DNA from: Ralstonia condita
GTDB lineage: Bacteria > Pseudomonadota > Gammaproteobacteria > Burkholderiales > Burkholderiaceae
Assembly: GCF_958405655.1 (NCBI RefSeq)
Contig: NZ_CATYWO010000004.1
Location: 310,001-374,000, forward strand
Direction of reading: 5' to 3'
DNA length: 64,000 bases
Below, in pieces: positions 9,684 through 19,118 of the stretch. A program made the position numbers and the translations under genes. The notes beneath the pieces are model-generated. The model saw only the letters and a list, made by a program, of their open reading frames with translations. It was not told the DNA's origin and made no database searches. Position 1 is the first letter of the stretch. The number at the start of each line of letters is the position of its first letter.

Positions 9684-10667
9684 ATGCACCAAGAACTCAC
9701 CTTTAGCCTCAAAAGCATTTGTTTCGATGAAAACTATCAGCCATCGGACAGCACTCGCATCACCACAAACTTTGCCAACCTGGCCCGTGGAAAGAATCGG
9801 CAGCAGAACCTGCGCAACACACTGCGGATGATTGACAATCGCTTCAATGATTTGGCGCATTGGGACAATCCCACGGGAGATCGCTACGCTGTCGAACTCG
9901 AGATCATCTCTGTCGAGATGAACCTTGACGCCCAAAGCAGCAACGATGTTTTTCCGCTGATCGAGATACTGAAAACCAGCATTCTCGACAGGACAACAAA
10001 CAAGCGCATCGACGGCATCGCGGGAAACAATTTTTCTTCCTATGTGCGCGATTACGACTTCAGCGTCCTGCTTCCGGAGTACAACGCCCATCGAGCGGAA
10101 TTCAGCACTCCAGACGATTTTGGCGACTTGCATGGCAAGCTGTTCCAGCAATTTGTCTACTCGCGCGCTTACAAGGAGCGCTTCAGCAAGCCGCCTGTCA
10201 TCTGCATCAGCGCCTCGACCAGCAAGACCTATCGGCGGACCGGGAACCAGCATCCCGTACTGGGTGTGGAGTACCAACAGAATGCACTGTCCTCAACTGA
10301 CCAGTATTTCGCAAAGATGGGGATGCAGGTTCGGTTTTTCATGCCGCCGAATGGCGTTGCACCCTTGGCTTTCTACTTTCAAGGCGACCTGCTGGGTGAT
10401 TACACGAATCTCGAATTGATCGGCACCATCAGCACCATGGAGACCTTTCAAAAGATTTATCGTCCGGAAATTTACAACGCCAATGCTGCAGCAGGAAATC
10501 GCTATCAACCGAGCCTGAAGCATCAGGATTACTCATTGACGCAGATTGTCTATGACCGGGAAGAACGCAGCCAGCTGGCTGTCAAACAAGGGAAGTTTGC
10601 AGAGGAGCATTTCATCAAGCCCTATAAGCGCGTCCTTGAACAATGGGCGACCGATTTCGCGCTCTGA
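9684..10667 (+). CDS. mesX: DUF1852 protein MesX, partner of the MesD methionine synthase
   Basis: 327-residue cytoplasmic protein of the DUF1852 family. In Acinetobacter a DUF1852 protein named MesX is required, with oxygen, for the short methionine synthase MesD to work; its chemistry is not settled. Seen here: no signal peptide or membrane helix, and conserved-looking blocks MIDNRFNDLAHWDNPTGDRYA, PPVICISASTSKTYRRTGN and YRPEIYNANAAAGNRYQP. It lies 45 bases after the flavin reductase and 195 bases before mesD. The name rests on family recognition plus the adjacent mesD; base use is slightly more AT-rich than its neighbours. Confidence 0.85.
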   Translation: MHQELTFSLKSICFDENYQPSDSTRITTNFANLARGKNRQQNLRNTLRMIDNRFNDLAHWDNPTGDRYAVELEIISVEMNLDAQSSNDVFPLIEILKTSILDRTTNKRIDGIAGNNFSSYVRDYDFSVLLPEYNAHRAEFSTPDDFGDLHGKLFQQFVYSRAYKERFSKPPVICISASTSKTYRRTGNQHPVLGVEYQQNALSSTDQYFAKMGMQVRFFMPPNGVAPLAFYFQGDLLGDYTNLELIGTISTMETFQKIYRPEIYNANAAAGNRYQPSLKHQDYSLTQIVYDREERSQLAVKQGKFAEEHFIKPYKRVLEQWATDFAL

Positions 10668-10862
10668 CTGGCCAAAATACATGGGCCATTCTTCCCACAT
10701 CTCGTTGACCAGGCTTGCCGAAGCGAATGACCCTGTCTAGCGGCACTCGCATCGGCGCTGCCGGCAGTCCTGCCCCACATAACACACCATCCCGCGGCTG
10801 CTCTGGCAAAACGGTCCCGAAGCACGTTTGCCACACCCATCTTTCTTGAAAGGAATCCTCCG

Positions 10863-11888
10863 ATGTTTGAAACCTCCATCGCCGGCAGCCTGCCGAAGCC
10901 TGCCTGGCTGGCTGAAACCAACAAACTCTGGCCTCAGTGGAGGGCTGAAGGCGATGCGCTGCTCCAGGCCAAGGCCGACGCGACGCTGCTGTGGATCAAA
11001 GCCCAGGAAGACGCAGGCCTGGACATCGTGTGCGACGGCGAGCAATCGCGCCAACACTTCGTGCACGGCTTCCTGGAGCAGGTCGAGGGCATCGACTTCG
11101 AGCACAAGGTGAAGATGGGCATCCGCGACAACCGCTACGACGCGATGGTGCCGCAGGTGGTTTCGGCCCTACGCCTGAAGGGCCGCGTGCACGCTTTCGA
11201 AGCGCAGCTGGCGCGCGCCCACACGAAGAAGAAGCTGAAGTTCACGCTGCCCGGCCCCATGACCATTGTCGACACCGTGGCAGACCGCTTCTACGGCGAC
11301 AAGGTCAAGATAGCCTTCGCGTTTGCGGAATTGCTCAACCAGGAAGCGCTCGCGCTGCAAGCCGATGGCGTGGACATCATCCAGTTCGACGAACCCGCGT
11401 TCAATGTCTACATGAAGGACGCCGCTGACTGGGGCGTGCAGGCGCTCGAGCGCGCGGCGCAGGGCTTGACCTGTACGACGGCGGTGCACATCTGCTACGG
11501 CTACGGCATCAAGGCCAATACCGACTGGAAGCGCACCCTGGGCGACGAATGGCGTCAGTACGAGGCGGTATTCCCCGCGCTTGCCCGCAGCCGCATCGAC
11601 CAGGTGAGCCTGGAATGCATCCACTCCCATGTGCCGCCCGACCTGATGAAGTTGCTGGTCGGCAAGGACGTGCTGGTCGGCGTGATCGATGTGGCCAGCG
11701 ACGTGGTAGAGACACCTGAGGAAGTGGCTGACACCATCGGCCGGGCGCTGGCGTTCGTGCCGAAGGAGCGACTGTTCCCGTGCACGAACTGCGGCCTGGC
11801 GCCGATGGCGCGGGACGTGGCGTGGCGCAAGCTGGAAGCGCTGGCAGAAGGCACGAGACTGGCCAAGGAGCGGCTCGCTAAGGCGTAA
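10863..11888 (+). CDS. mesD: Core-MetE-type, folate-independent methionine synthase MesD
   Basis: 341-residue protein matching only the C-terminal catalytic (zinc) domain of MetE, lacking the N-terminal half of cobalamin-independent methionine synthase. Visible zinc ligand candidates are H209 and C211 (HIC), E251 (LECIHS) and C307 (FPCTNCG). The N-terminus has the family motif AGSLPKPAWL and CDGEQSRQHF. It should methylate homocysteine to methionine; members of the MesD family need MesX and oxygen and do not use methyltetrahydrofolate. The start follows TTGAAAGGAATCCTCCG. It belongs with the LysR/FMN reductase/mesX cluster. A generic annotation would be methionine synthase II. Confidence 0.85.
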   Translation: MFETSIAGSLPKPAWLAETNKLWPQWRAEGDALLQAKADATLLWIKAQEDAGLDIVCDGEQSRQHFVHGFLEQVEGIDFEHKVKMGIRDNRYDAMVPQVVSALRLKGRVHAFEAQLARAHTKKKLKFTLPGPMTIVDTVADRFYGDKVKIAFAFAELLNQEALALQADGVDIIQFDEPAFNVYMKDAADWGVQALERAAQGLTCTTAVHICYGYGIKANTDWKRTLGDEWRQYEAVFPALARSRIDQVSLECIHSHVPPDLMKLLVGKDVLVGVIDVASDVVETPEEVADTIGRALAFVPKERLFPCTNCGLAPMARDVAWRKLEALAEGTRLAKERLAKA

Positions 11889-12570
11889 CGTCCGCCCGGT
11901 CATCGCGACCGGTCATCCTGGTCGCGCCGTCGATGGCACGACACAGGTACGCGCCGACTGAGCGGCCATCGAGCGTTGGGTCAGCGGCGCGTCATGATTT
12001 GGGCATCGCAGGCTGCCGCTGTAAAGCAGCCAGCGACCGCCGCGGTTCAAGCGGCTGCGGCGGGTCGGAAGCCGCAGTTGATCTCCTGCCCCGCAAGTGG
12101 CGGCTTCGGGCCCGAACCGGACATCACGAACCCAATGGATCGCTTTCGTTCACCGTGCAAGGTTCAGAGTCACGTGAACCAAGACGCAGCGAGTTCAACG
12201 TTAAGCGAACCCAGCATTCAAAGTTGGCTGCGCAACGCCGCCCGGAACGCCTATGGATAGCGGCCCACCGGTTCAGCGTTGAGTAAATCTCGACCAGCGG
12301 CAATCACCCCACGGCGAACTGCTCCTCCCGCGCTTGCTCATCGATAAAGCCATGTTGAGCGTCAACGACGGCAAGACTGAGGGGTTGCCGCCCCGCACCG
12401 CGGACTTTTCATTTGTTTGCAATGTGCGCCCTACGGGACGGTTCAATGGCACGGTAAAGATGCCACGCATCCTGCCGTTAGCCTGAGCAGGTGCCGCGTG
12501 CCAGGATGGACACCGGCCCTGTCGCCCCCTCACACCCGAGCCGCCTGCCCAGACACCCCCGCTTCCGTTC
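11889..12570. other. 680-base interval without a recognisable gene
   Basis: Open frames here lack a plausible start, motif or family likeness. The stretch begins with overlapping small hairpins (CCGGTC / GACCGG near 11898-11914, and GCGACC / GGTCGC). Further on is an imperfect hairpin of CGACCGCCGC (12034-12043) with GCGGCGGGTCG (12057-12067). The middle part (about 12110-12260) has short repeated GTTCA/GCGAAC-like words and a lower GC content than its surroundings, which suggests decayed or non-coding sequence. Confidence 0.5.
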
Positions 12571-14346
12571 ATGTCCCCTGAAACGTCGATGGACAAGCGC
12601 TTTGGCGCCAGCGTTGCCATCGTCCTCGTCCCGGTGCTGTTGCTGTCGTGCTGGCTGCTCGGCTACGCATGGCACGCCTATGGCCGGGCCGACGAGGCCG
12701 CAATCAGCTTCCATGCGCTGCAGCGGTCGCTCCTGGTCATGGAAAAGGTCTCGGCCGAGCGCGGCCCGACCAATGGCGTGCTCGGCGAAGACCTGCCGCT
12801 ACCCGCCGAACGCGTGGCGGCACTGCGGCGCGCGCGTGCCGCCAGCGATGAGCGCATCGCCCAACTGCTCGAAGCGCTGCGCCCCGAGCGCTGCCCCGCC
12901 TGTGCGGCCGACGCCGACGCCGTGCGCGGCGCGCAAGCCGACCTGGTCAGCGCGCGCCAGAACATCGACCGGCTGATCGTCCAGCCGCTGCACGCGCGCG
13001 GCAGCCGTGCCCTTGCCGATGCAGTGGACCGCATGATTGCGGTCATTCCGAAGTTTCTGCCGGTCGTCAACGCGCGCACGGCCAGCATCACGCGCGGCGA
13101 CCCGGAGGCACTGAACTGCCTCACGCTGGCGCGGCTGTCCGCCGATCTGCGCGAGTACGCCGGCCAGATCGGCTCGCGCCTGACTGGCGCACTGGCCATG
13201 CACCGCATGCTGACGCTGGATGAGCAGTACGCCATCGAGCGCACGCGCGGCCGCATCGACCAGCTTCGCGCCATGATCGACACGCGTATTGCACGGCGAC
13301 CGGGGCTGGACCGGCGCGCCATCGAGGCGCTCGCCACGCAGTACTTCGGTGAGGGCCTGGATTATCTGCAGAGCGTGCGCGCCCTGGCCAGTCGCCCCGG
13401 AGGCGTCGATATCACCACCGGACAATTCGCCGAGCGCTACGTGCCCACCATGCGCGCCATCACCGATTTCCGCGACAGCGTGCTGCAACTGGCCGGCCAG
13501 GACATTCAAGCGCACCGGCGCGCGATGCTCCTGGTCTTGCTCGGCTCGGCCGTCGCGGTGCTGTCGGTGCTGGGGGCCCTCGCGTGGATGACGCTTTCGT
13601 TCCGGCGTGACGTGGTGGGGCCGTTCGTCAACGCCACGCGGCTCATCGATGCCATCGCGCGTGACGATCTCGGCGTGCACATTCCGACCGGCTTCGCCCG
13701 GCGCGAGATCCGCGCAATGTTCGACGCGATCCGCGTGCTGCGCGTCAACAGCATCGAACGCCAACGGCTCGAGCGGGAGCGCGCCCATCTCATGCGCGAA
13801 CTCGAACGCATGGCACAGACCGACCCGCTCACCAAACTGCTCAACCGACGCGCATTCGAGGACCGCGCAAGCGCCATGTGCGACACGCTGCAACCGCAGG
13901 CGCCGCTGATTGCGCTGGTCATGTTTGACATCGACCACTTCAAGCGCATCAACGACACCTATGGTCACGCCGTCGGCGACGAGGCGCTGCGTGCCGTCGC
14001 CCGCCTGTGCCGCACCGATGGGCAGTCCCCCGATACGGTGGCACGCATCGGCGGCGAGGAATTTGCGGTGATGGCGTGGGCAGACTCGCAAGAGCAGGCG
14101 CGCCTGCTGGCAGAGCGCCTGCGCCAGCGCATCGCCGGCATGACGGTACCCACGGGCGCCGACGTGTCCTGCCGCATGACAGCCAGCTTCGGGGTGGCCG
14201 TGGCGCAAACGGCTGAACAACCCTCGCTGGAGACGCTGCTGAGGCGTGCCGACGATCTTCTCTATGCCGCCAAACTGGCGGGGCGCAACTGCGTGATGAC
14301 GGACGCGCCAGCCCCGTCTCGAGACCTGCCGGCCGCCGCCGGCTGA
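12571..14346 (+). CDS. Membrane diguanylate cyclase (HAMP-GGDEF)
   Basis: 591-residue c-di-GMP-forming enzyme. Membrane helices at about 13-33 and 318-342 bound a periplasmic sensing region of about 285 residues that begins like a nitrate/sulfate-type helical sensor (EKVSAERGPTNGVLGED). A HAMP linker follows, then GGDEF domain from about 415 with DPLTKLLNRRAFED, FDIDHFKRINDTYGH and the active-site loop GGEEF at 494-498. The position of the inhibitory RxxD site reads QSPD, so product inhibition through the I-site is probably absent. The ATG at 12571 is used; another in-frame ATG at 12589 is possible. Confidence 0.9.
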   Translation: MSPETSMDKRFGASVAIVLVPVLLLSCWLLGYAWHAYGRADEAAISFHALQRSLLVMEKVSAERGPTNGVLGEDLPLPAERVAALRRARAASDERIAQLLEALRPERCPACAADADAVRGAQADLVSARQNIDRLIVQPLHARGSRALADAVDRMIAVIPKFLPVVNARTASITRGDPEALNCLTLARLSADLREYAGQIGSRLTGALAMHRMLTLDEQYAIERTRGRIDQLRAMIDTRIARRPGLDRRAIEALATQYFGEGLDYLQSVRALASRPGGVDITTGQFAERYVPTMRAITDFRDSVLQLAGQDIQAHRRAMLLVLLGSAVAVLSVLGALAWMTLSFRRDVVGPFVNATRLIDAIARDDLGVHIPTGFARREIRAMFDAIRVLRVNSIERQRLERERAHLMRELERMAQTDPLTKLLNRRAFEDRASAMCDTLQPQAPLIALVMFDIDHFKRINDTYGHAVGDEALRAVARLCRTDGQSPDTVARIGGEEFAVMAWADSQEQARLLAERLRQRIAGMTVPTGADVSCRMTASFGVAVAQTAEQPSLETLLRRADDLLYAAKLAGRNCVMTDAPAPSRDLPAAAG

Positions 14347-14360
14347 AGGCGTGCGCAGCG

Positions 14361-15173
14361 TCAGGGCTGGTTCGCGCGCCGGTACTCTGCCGGCGCTTTC
14401 CCCACCAGACGCCTGAAATCGCGCGAGAAGTGCGCCTGATCGAAGTAGCCGAGCCGCTGCGCAAGTTCGGCCAGGTCGATGTCCGCGCCGTTGGCCAGTT
14501 GATCGGCCGCTTCGTGCAGGCGATAGCGGCGGATCACCCACTTGGGCGTGACACCGACATACTCCGAGAACAACTGCTGCAGCGTGCGCTCGCTCATGCC
14601 GGCACGCTCGGCCAGGTCGCGTACCTGGGTCACACCGGCATCCTGTTGCAGCGACCGCAAGATCGTATGGATGCGCTCGACCTGCGCATCCGGTGGCGGC
14701 AGCACCCGCAGGAGCAACCCTTCGGCGGCGGACACCATGCCCCCGTCGTCGGCCGCGCCGAGCACGATCGCTTCTGCCTGCGCACTGCTCACGCCGAGCA
14801 CATCCGAAACCGGTACGGTCTTGTCGGTCAGCAAGCGCACCGGCTTGCCGAAGAACGCGCGAAATGCACCGGGCCGAAAGCGCAGGCCGATGACGCGGCC
14901 CGTCTCGGCCAATGTGGTTTCAAACGCCCCCGACACCACGCCAAAAACAGCGGTCTGCCGACGGTCGAACACAACGTTCACGCACGGATACGGCAGCGTG
15001 CGCTGCGTGTAGGGCGGCTGACCGCGCAAGTCCCATTCGACGATCCAGTGGTGATCGAGCACGCCGGCCAGCGCAGCACACGGCTGGTAGCGGTTCAGGC
15101 GGAATCGCTGGTGAAATGCCAGCGGGTCGACCACGCCCTTTGGCTTGTTTGCAACGTCACGCAGGTCGGTCAT
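14361..15173 (-). CDS. AraC-family transcriptional regulator
   Basis: About 270 residues. The C-terminal third has the two AraC helix-turn-helix units (QVRDLAERAGMSERTLQQLFSEYVGVTPKWVIRRYRLHEA and DLAELAQRLGYFDQAHFSRDFRRLVG). The N-terminal part resembles the DUF6597-type ligand domain found in many AraC proteins (HHWIVEWDLRG, PYPCVNVVF). I prefer the ATG at 15173 (MTDLRDVA); an upstream TTG at 15230 would run into the promoter area of the divergent glutathione transferase gene. It may regulate that neighbour; no operator was recognised. Confidence 0.85.
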   Translation of the reverse strand: MTDLRDVANKPKGVVDPLAFHQRFRLNRYQPCAALAGVLDHHWIVEWDLRGQPPYTQRTLPYPCVNVVFDRRQTAVFGVVSGAFETTLAETGRVIGLRFRPGAFRAFFGKPVRLLTDKTVPVSDVLGVSSAQAEAIVLGAADDGGMVSAAEGLLLRVLPPPDAQVERIHTILRSLQQDAGVTQVRDLAERAGMSERTLQQLFSEYVGVTPKWVIRRYRLHEAADQLANGADIDLAELAQRLGYFDQAHFSRDFRRLVGKAPAEYRRANQP

Positions 15174-15301
15174 GGAGTCGGCAGCAAAAGCAATGCCGCG
15201 ATGATGCACTGCGGCAGCGGATTTTTCCAAGACGCACGGGGGCCTGTTCGCCTACAGTGGCGATCTTTTCTCCACCCATTCCACCGCACACGGAGCCCAC
15301 G

Positions 15302-15970
15302 ATGCCGCAAGACCGCCACCTGATCCTTTACCACTCCCCTCGCAGCCGCTCGCGTGGGGCGCGCATGCTGCTCGAAGAACTCGGCGCGGATTACGAGGTA
15401 CGTGCCTTCGACCTGACCACCGGCCAGCATCGCGCGCCGGAATTCCTGGCCATGAACCCGCTGGGCAAGGTGCCCACCCTTCGGCATGGCGACGTGGTCG
15501 TCACTGAACAGGTGGCCGTGTATCTGTATGCAGCGGAGCTGTATCCGGAAGCTGGCCTTTCGCCTGCCGTGGGGGATCCGTTGCGCGGTCCGTACCTGCG
15601 CTGGATGGCGTTCTACGGATCCTGCTTCGAGCCCGCCGTCGTCGACCATTCGATGGGTCGCGCCCCTGCGGCGTATTCAACCTCGCCGTATGGGGATTTC
15701 GATACCGTCATGGCTGCGATCAACGCACAACTGGCGAACGGACCCTACCTGCTGGGCGACCGCTTGACGGCGGCAGACGTGCTCTGGGGTGCCGCACTGG
15801 ACTGGATCACGACGTTCAAGCTGATGCCCGAGACGCCCGTGGTGCGCGCGTATATCGACCGCATCCTGGCGCGGCCGGCAATCCAGCGCGCACAGGCCGC
15901 CGACCTCGCCCTTGCGGAAGAACAGGACAACGCCAAGGCGGCCGCCGGTGCAGCCGCACCAGGAGCCTGA
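15302..15970 (+). CDS. Glutathione S-transferase family protein
   Basis: 222-residue cytosolic GST. The N-terminal thioredoxin-like domain (1-80) has LILYHSPRSRSRGARMLLEELGADYEV, the MNPLGKVPTLRHGDVVVTEQ loop with the cis-proline, then a helical C-terminal domain with DRLTAADVLWG. A Ser in the HSPRSRS segment is the likely catalytic residue. The start at 15302 is where homology begins; the open frame extends far upstream without support. The last 15 residues are an Ala/Gly-rich tail. It is divergent from an AraC regulator and converges on a chemoreceptor gene with 6 bases between. Confidence 0.9.
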   Translation: MPQDRHLILYHSPRSRSRGARMLLEELGADYEVRAFDLTTGQHRAPEFLAMNPLGKVPTLRHGDVVVTEQVAVYLYAAELYPEAGLSPAVGDPLRGPYLRWMAFYGSCFEPAVVDHSMGRAPAAYSTSPYGDFDTVMAAINAQLANGPYLLGDRLTAADVLWGAALDWITTFKLMPETPVVRAYIDRILARPAIQRAQAADLALAEEQDNAKAAAGAAAPGA

Positions 15971-15976
15971 CCCCGA

Positions 15977-17779
15977 TCAGTGCGACAGGCGGAACTGCCC
16001 CACCGCCTCGTTCAGGCTATGGGCCTGTTCTTCCAGCGATTCCGCGGCGGCAGCCGCCTGCTCGACCAGCGCGGCGTTCTGCTGCGTCACCTGGTCCATC
16101 TGGTTGACCGCCTGGTTGACCTGCTCGATGCCGCTGCTCTGCTCTTCCGAGGCAGCCGAGATCTCGCCCATGATGTCGGTCACGCGCTTCACCGCGTCCA
16201 CGATCTCCGCCATGGTCACGCCAGCCTGATCGACCAGCGCTGAGCCGTTGCTCACGCGGTCCACCGAGTCGCTGATCAGCGCCTTGATCTCCTTGGCCGC
16301 ACCGGCCGAGCGCTGCGCCAGGTTGCGCACTTCGCTGGCCACCACGGCAAAGCCGCGGCCCTGCTCGCCCGCGCGCGCGGCTTCCACCGCGGCGTTCAGC
16401 GCCAGGATGTTGGTCTGGAACGCGATGCTTTCGATCACGCCGATGATGTCGGCGATCTTCTTGCTGCTCTCGTTGATGCCGCCCATGGTCTGCACGACCT
16501 GGCCGACCACGTTGCCGCCGCGCGTGGCCACGTCCGACGCCGTCACGGCAAGCTGGCTGGCCTGGCGGGCATTGTCGGCGTTCTGCTTCACGATGCTCGT
16601 CAGTTCTTCCATGCTCGATGCGGTTTCTTCCAGCGAGCTGGCCTGCTCTTCCGTGCGTTGGGAGAGGTCGGCATTGCCGGCGGCAATTTCCTGCGCGGCC
16701 GAACGCACCGAATCGCTGCCCAGGCGGATCTGCTGCATCACCGCCGTCAGCTTGTCGGCAAACGTATTGAACGAACGGGCGATCTGCGCGACTTCGTCCT
16801 CGCCGTCGGACGGCAGGCGCTTGGTGAGGTCGCCGCTGCCCGAGCCGATCTCGTCCATCGCGTCGCGAATCATCGACAGGCGGCGGAACGCGCGCGAGGT
16901 CATCGCGCCCACGATCAGCGCGGCCACGATGGCCACTGCCACCAGCGCACCGGCCGAGGTCATCACCAGCGAGCGCATGCCCGCCGTGGCGTCGGATTTG
17001 TCCAGCGCCACCACGAGGCCCCAGTCGGTGCCTTTCACGCCCTGGCGGTAGAGCAGCTTGGTGGCGCCGTCCACGTCGACTTCCACAGGCTTGTCGGCTT
17101 GCGCCAGCGAAGCGAGCGTGGCTTCGTTCAACCCCGCCGAGAGTTCGGTGACAGGCTTGAGCGTGAGCTTGTCGTCCGGGTGCGCGACGATCTTGCCGGC
17201 CGCGTTGACGAGGAAGCCGAAGCTGGCCGGCGTCGGCCGGATCGCCTTGACGTTGGCAATGACGCTGTCCATCGCGAGATCGCCACCGATCACCGCCTTC
17301 AGGCCGCCGTCGCGCAGCACGGGCACCGCAAAGGTCACCACCAGCTTGCCGGTGCTGGCGCTCACATAGGGCGGCGTCACCACGGGCTTGCCAGCCTCCA
17401 CGGCTTGCTTGTACCAGGGCCGCGCCGTCGGATCATAAGTCGGCGGAATGCCTTCGGGGTCGGAGAACTTGTAGCTCTTGTCCGGGTAGCCAACGTAGAC
17501 GTTGATGAAGCCGCCGGCGTCCCGCACGGTCTTCAGCATGGGAATCGGGTCGTCCGACAGCGCCGCCCCCTCCAGCGCCACCATCGTCTGGGATTTGGAG
17601 GCGACCCAGTCGTCAATCCCGGCGATGTGGCCACGGGCGACGGATTGCAGGTTCTGGCGGATGGAGGCGTCGTTATACGAACGCGTGACCAGGTAATTGA
17701 GGCCGCCGGCGAAAGTCAGCGCGCCGACCACAATCGCGACGCAGGTCAGCAGAATGCGGGTACGGATGGATGCAAGCAC
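15977..17779 (-). CDS. Methyl-accepting chemotaxis protein (dCache-HAMP-MCP)
   Basis: 600-residue transmembrane chemoreceptor. An N-terminal helix (about 8-30) is followed by a periplasmic double Cache domain (about 38-270, with DPTARPWYKQAVEAGKPV and GDLAMDSV), a second helix, HAMP and the MCP signalling domain with the conserved hairpin tip IIGVIESIAFQTNILALNAAVEAARAGEQGRGFAVVASEVR. The frame is open for another 1.3 kb upstream, but that is antisense to frmA. I choose the GTG at 17779 (MLASIRTRILL) because AGGAAA lies 8 bases before it and the membrane helix follows directly. Ligand unknown; such Cache domains often bind amino acids. Confidence 0.92.
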   Translation of the reverse strand: MLASIRTRILLTCVAIVVGALTFAGGLNYLVTRSYNDASIRQNLQSVARGHIAGIDDWVASKSQTMVALEGAALSDDPIPMLKTVRDAGGFINVYVGYPDKSYKFSDPEGIPPTYDPTARPWYKQAVEAGKPVVTPPYVSASTGKLVVTFAVPVLRDGGLKAVIGGDLAMDSVIANVKAIRPTPASFGFLVNAAGKIVAHPDDKLTLKPVTELSAGLNEATLASLAQADKPVEVDVDGATKLLYRQGVKGTDWGLVVALDKSDATAGMRSLVMTSAGALVAVAIVAALIVGAMTSRAFRRLSMIRDAMDEIGSGSGDLTKRLPSDGEDEVAQIARSFNTFADKLTAVMQQIRLGSDSVRSAAQEIAAGNADLSQRTEEQASSLEETASSMEELTSIVKQNADNARQASQLAVTASDVATRGGNVVGQVVQTMGGINESSKKIADIIGVIESIAFQTNILALNAAVEAARAGEQGRGFAVVASEVRNLAQRSAGAAKEIKALISDSVDRVSNGSALVDQAGVTMAEIVDAVKRVTDIMGEISAASEEQSSGIEQVNQAVNQMDQVTQQNAALVEQAAAAAESLEEQAHSLNEAVGQFRLSH

Positions 17780-18001
17780 GGTATGGTTTCCTACGAAGCC
17801 ACGGCGGGGATTCCGCCATGTAAGGCATGCGGCACACGGCCCTGTCGGCCTTGCCGTTGCAGAGGAAACGGCCGATATAAGAAAAACTGAAGTCTGCTTT
17901 ACCCCTCTTCTCTGGCGGGTCAGGTGCCTTGGCCGACAACCCTCTACAATCGGCGTCGACCCGTAGCCCCCCCCAAAAAAAGTCACACACGAGGAATGCG
18001 C

Positions 18002-19108
18002 ATGAAAACCAAAGCTGCCATCGCCTGGAAAGCCGGCGCCCCGCTCACCGTGGAAGAAGTCGACCTGCAAGGCCCGCGTGCCGGCGAAGTGCTGGTGGAG
18101 ATCAAGGCCACCGGCATCTGCCATACCGACTACTACACGCTGTCCGGCGCCGATCCGGAAGGCATCTTCCCGGCGATCCTGGGCCATGAGGGCGCCGGCG
18201 TGGTGATGGAGGTGGGCGCAGGCGTGACCTCGCTGAAGGCGGGCGATCACGTGATTCCGCTGTATACCCCGGAATGCCGCCAGTGCAAGTTCTGCCTGTC
18301 GCGCAAGACCAACCTGTGCCAGGCGATCCGCGCCACGCAGGGCAAGGGGCTGATGCCGGACGGCACGTCGCGCTTTTCGATCGACGGTCAGCCGCTGTTC
18401 CACTACATGGGCACCTCCACGTTTGCGAATCACATCGTGGTACCGGAAATCGCGCTGGCGAAGATCCGGCCCGATGCGCCATTCGACAAGGTCTGCTACA
18501 TCGGCTGCGGTGTCACGACCGGCGTCGGTGCCGTGGTGTACACGGCCAAGGTGGAACCGGGCGCCAACGTGGTGGTGTTCGGCCTCGGCGGCATCGGCCT
18601 GAACGTGATCCAGGGCGCGAAGATGGTCGGCGCGGACAAGATCATCGGTGTGGACCTGAACCCGGCACGCGAGGCGATGGCCCGCAAATTCGGCATGACG
18701 CACTTCGTCAACCCGAAGGACGTCGATAACGTGGTCGACCACATTGTCCAGCTCACCGATGGCGGTGCGGACTACTCGTTCGAATGCATCGGCAACACGC
18801 AGGTCATGCGGCAGGCACTGGAGTGCTGCCACAAGGGCTGGGGCCAGTCGATCATCATCGGCGTGGCAGAGGCCGGGGCGGAGATCAGCACGCGTCCGTT
18901 CCAACTCGTGACGGGGAGGCAGTGGAAGGGCTCGGCCTTCGGCGGCGCACGCGGCCGCACCGACGTACCGAAGATCGTCGACTGGTATATGGAAGGCAAG
19001 CTCAACATCGACGACCTCATCACGCACACGCTGCCGCTGGAGCGCATCAACGAAGGCTTCGACCTGATGAAGCGTGGCGAGTCGATCCGTTCCGTTGTCC
19101 TGTACTGA
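18002..19108 (+). CDS. frmA: S-(hydroxymethyl)glutathione dehydrogenase / class III alcohol dehydrogenase
   Basis: Zinc- and NAD-dependent enzyme of formaldehyde detoxification, 368 residues as usual. Catalytic zinc ligands C40, H62 and E63 (ATGICHTD, GHEGAG) and the structural zinc cysteines C92, C95, C98 and C106 are present, as is the dinucleotide loop FGLGGIGLNVIQGAK. The ATG at 18002 is chosen over the one at 17996 since GAGG at 17991-17994 fits it best. fghA follows 10 bases later, so both steps of the pathway are in one unit. No frmR repressor gene is adjacent. Confidence 0.97.
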   Translation: MKTKAAIAWKAGAPLTVEEVDLQGPRAGEVLVEIKATGICHTDYYTLSGADPEGIFPAILGHEGAGVVMEVGAGVTSLKAGDHVIPLYTPECRQCKFCLSRKTNLCQAIRATQGKGLMPDGTSRFSIDGQPLFHYMGTSTFANHIVVPEIALAKIRPDAPFDKVCYIGCGVTTGVGAVVYTAKVEPGANVVVFGLGGIGLNVIQGAKMVGADKIIGVDLNPAREAMARKFGMTHFVNPKDVDNVVDHIVQLTDGGADYSFECIGNTQVMRQALECCHKGWGQSIIIGVAEAGAEISTRPFQLVTGRQWKGSAFGGARGRTDVPKIVDWYMEGKLNIDDLITHTLPLERINEGFDLMKRGESIRSVVLY

Positions 19109-19118
19109 GGGCCGTGCC

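Noticed and set aside
11933..12286. Open frame of 117 codons after mesD
   Set aside because: No start signal, no family, and broken composition; treated as non-coding.
12799..14541. A 580-codon open frame on - opposite the diguanylate cyclase
   Set aside because: Shadow frame; the plus strand carries an intact GGDEF domain.
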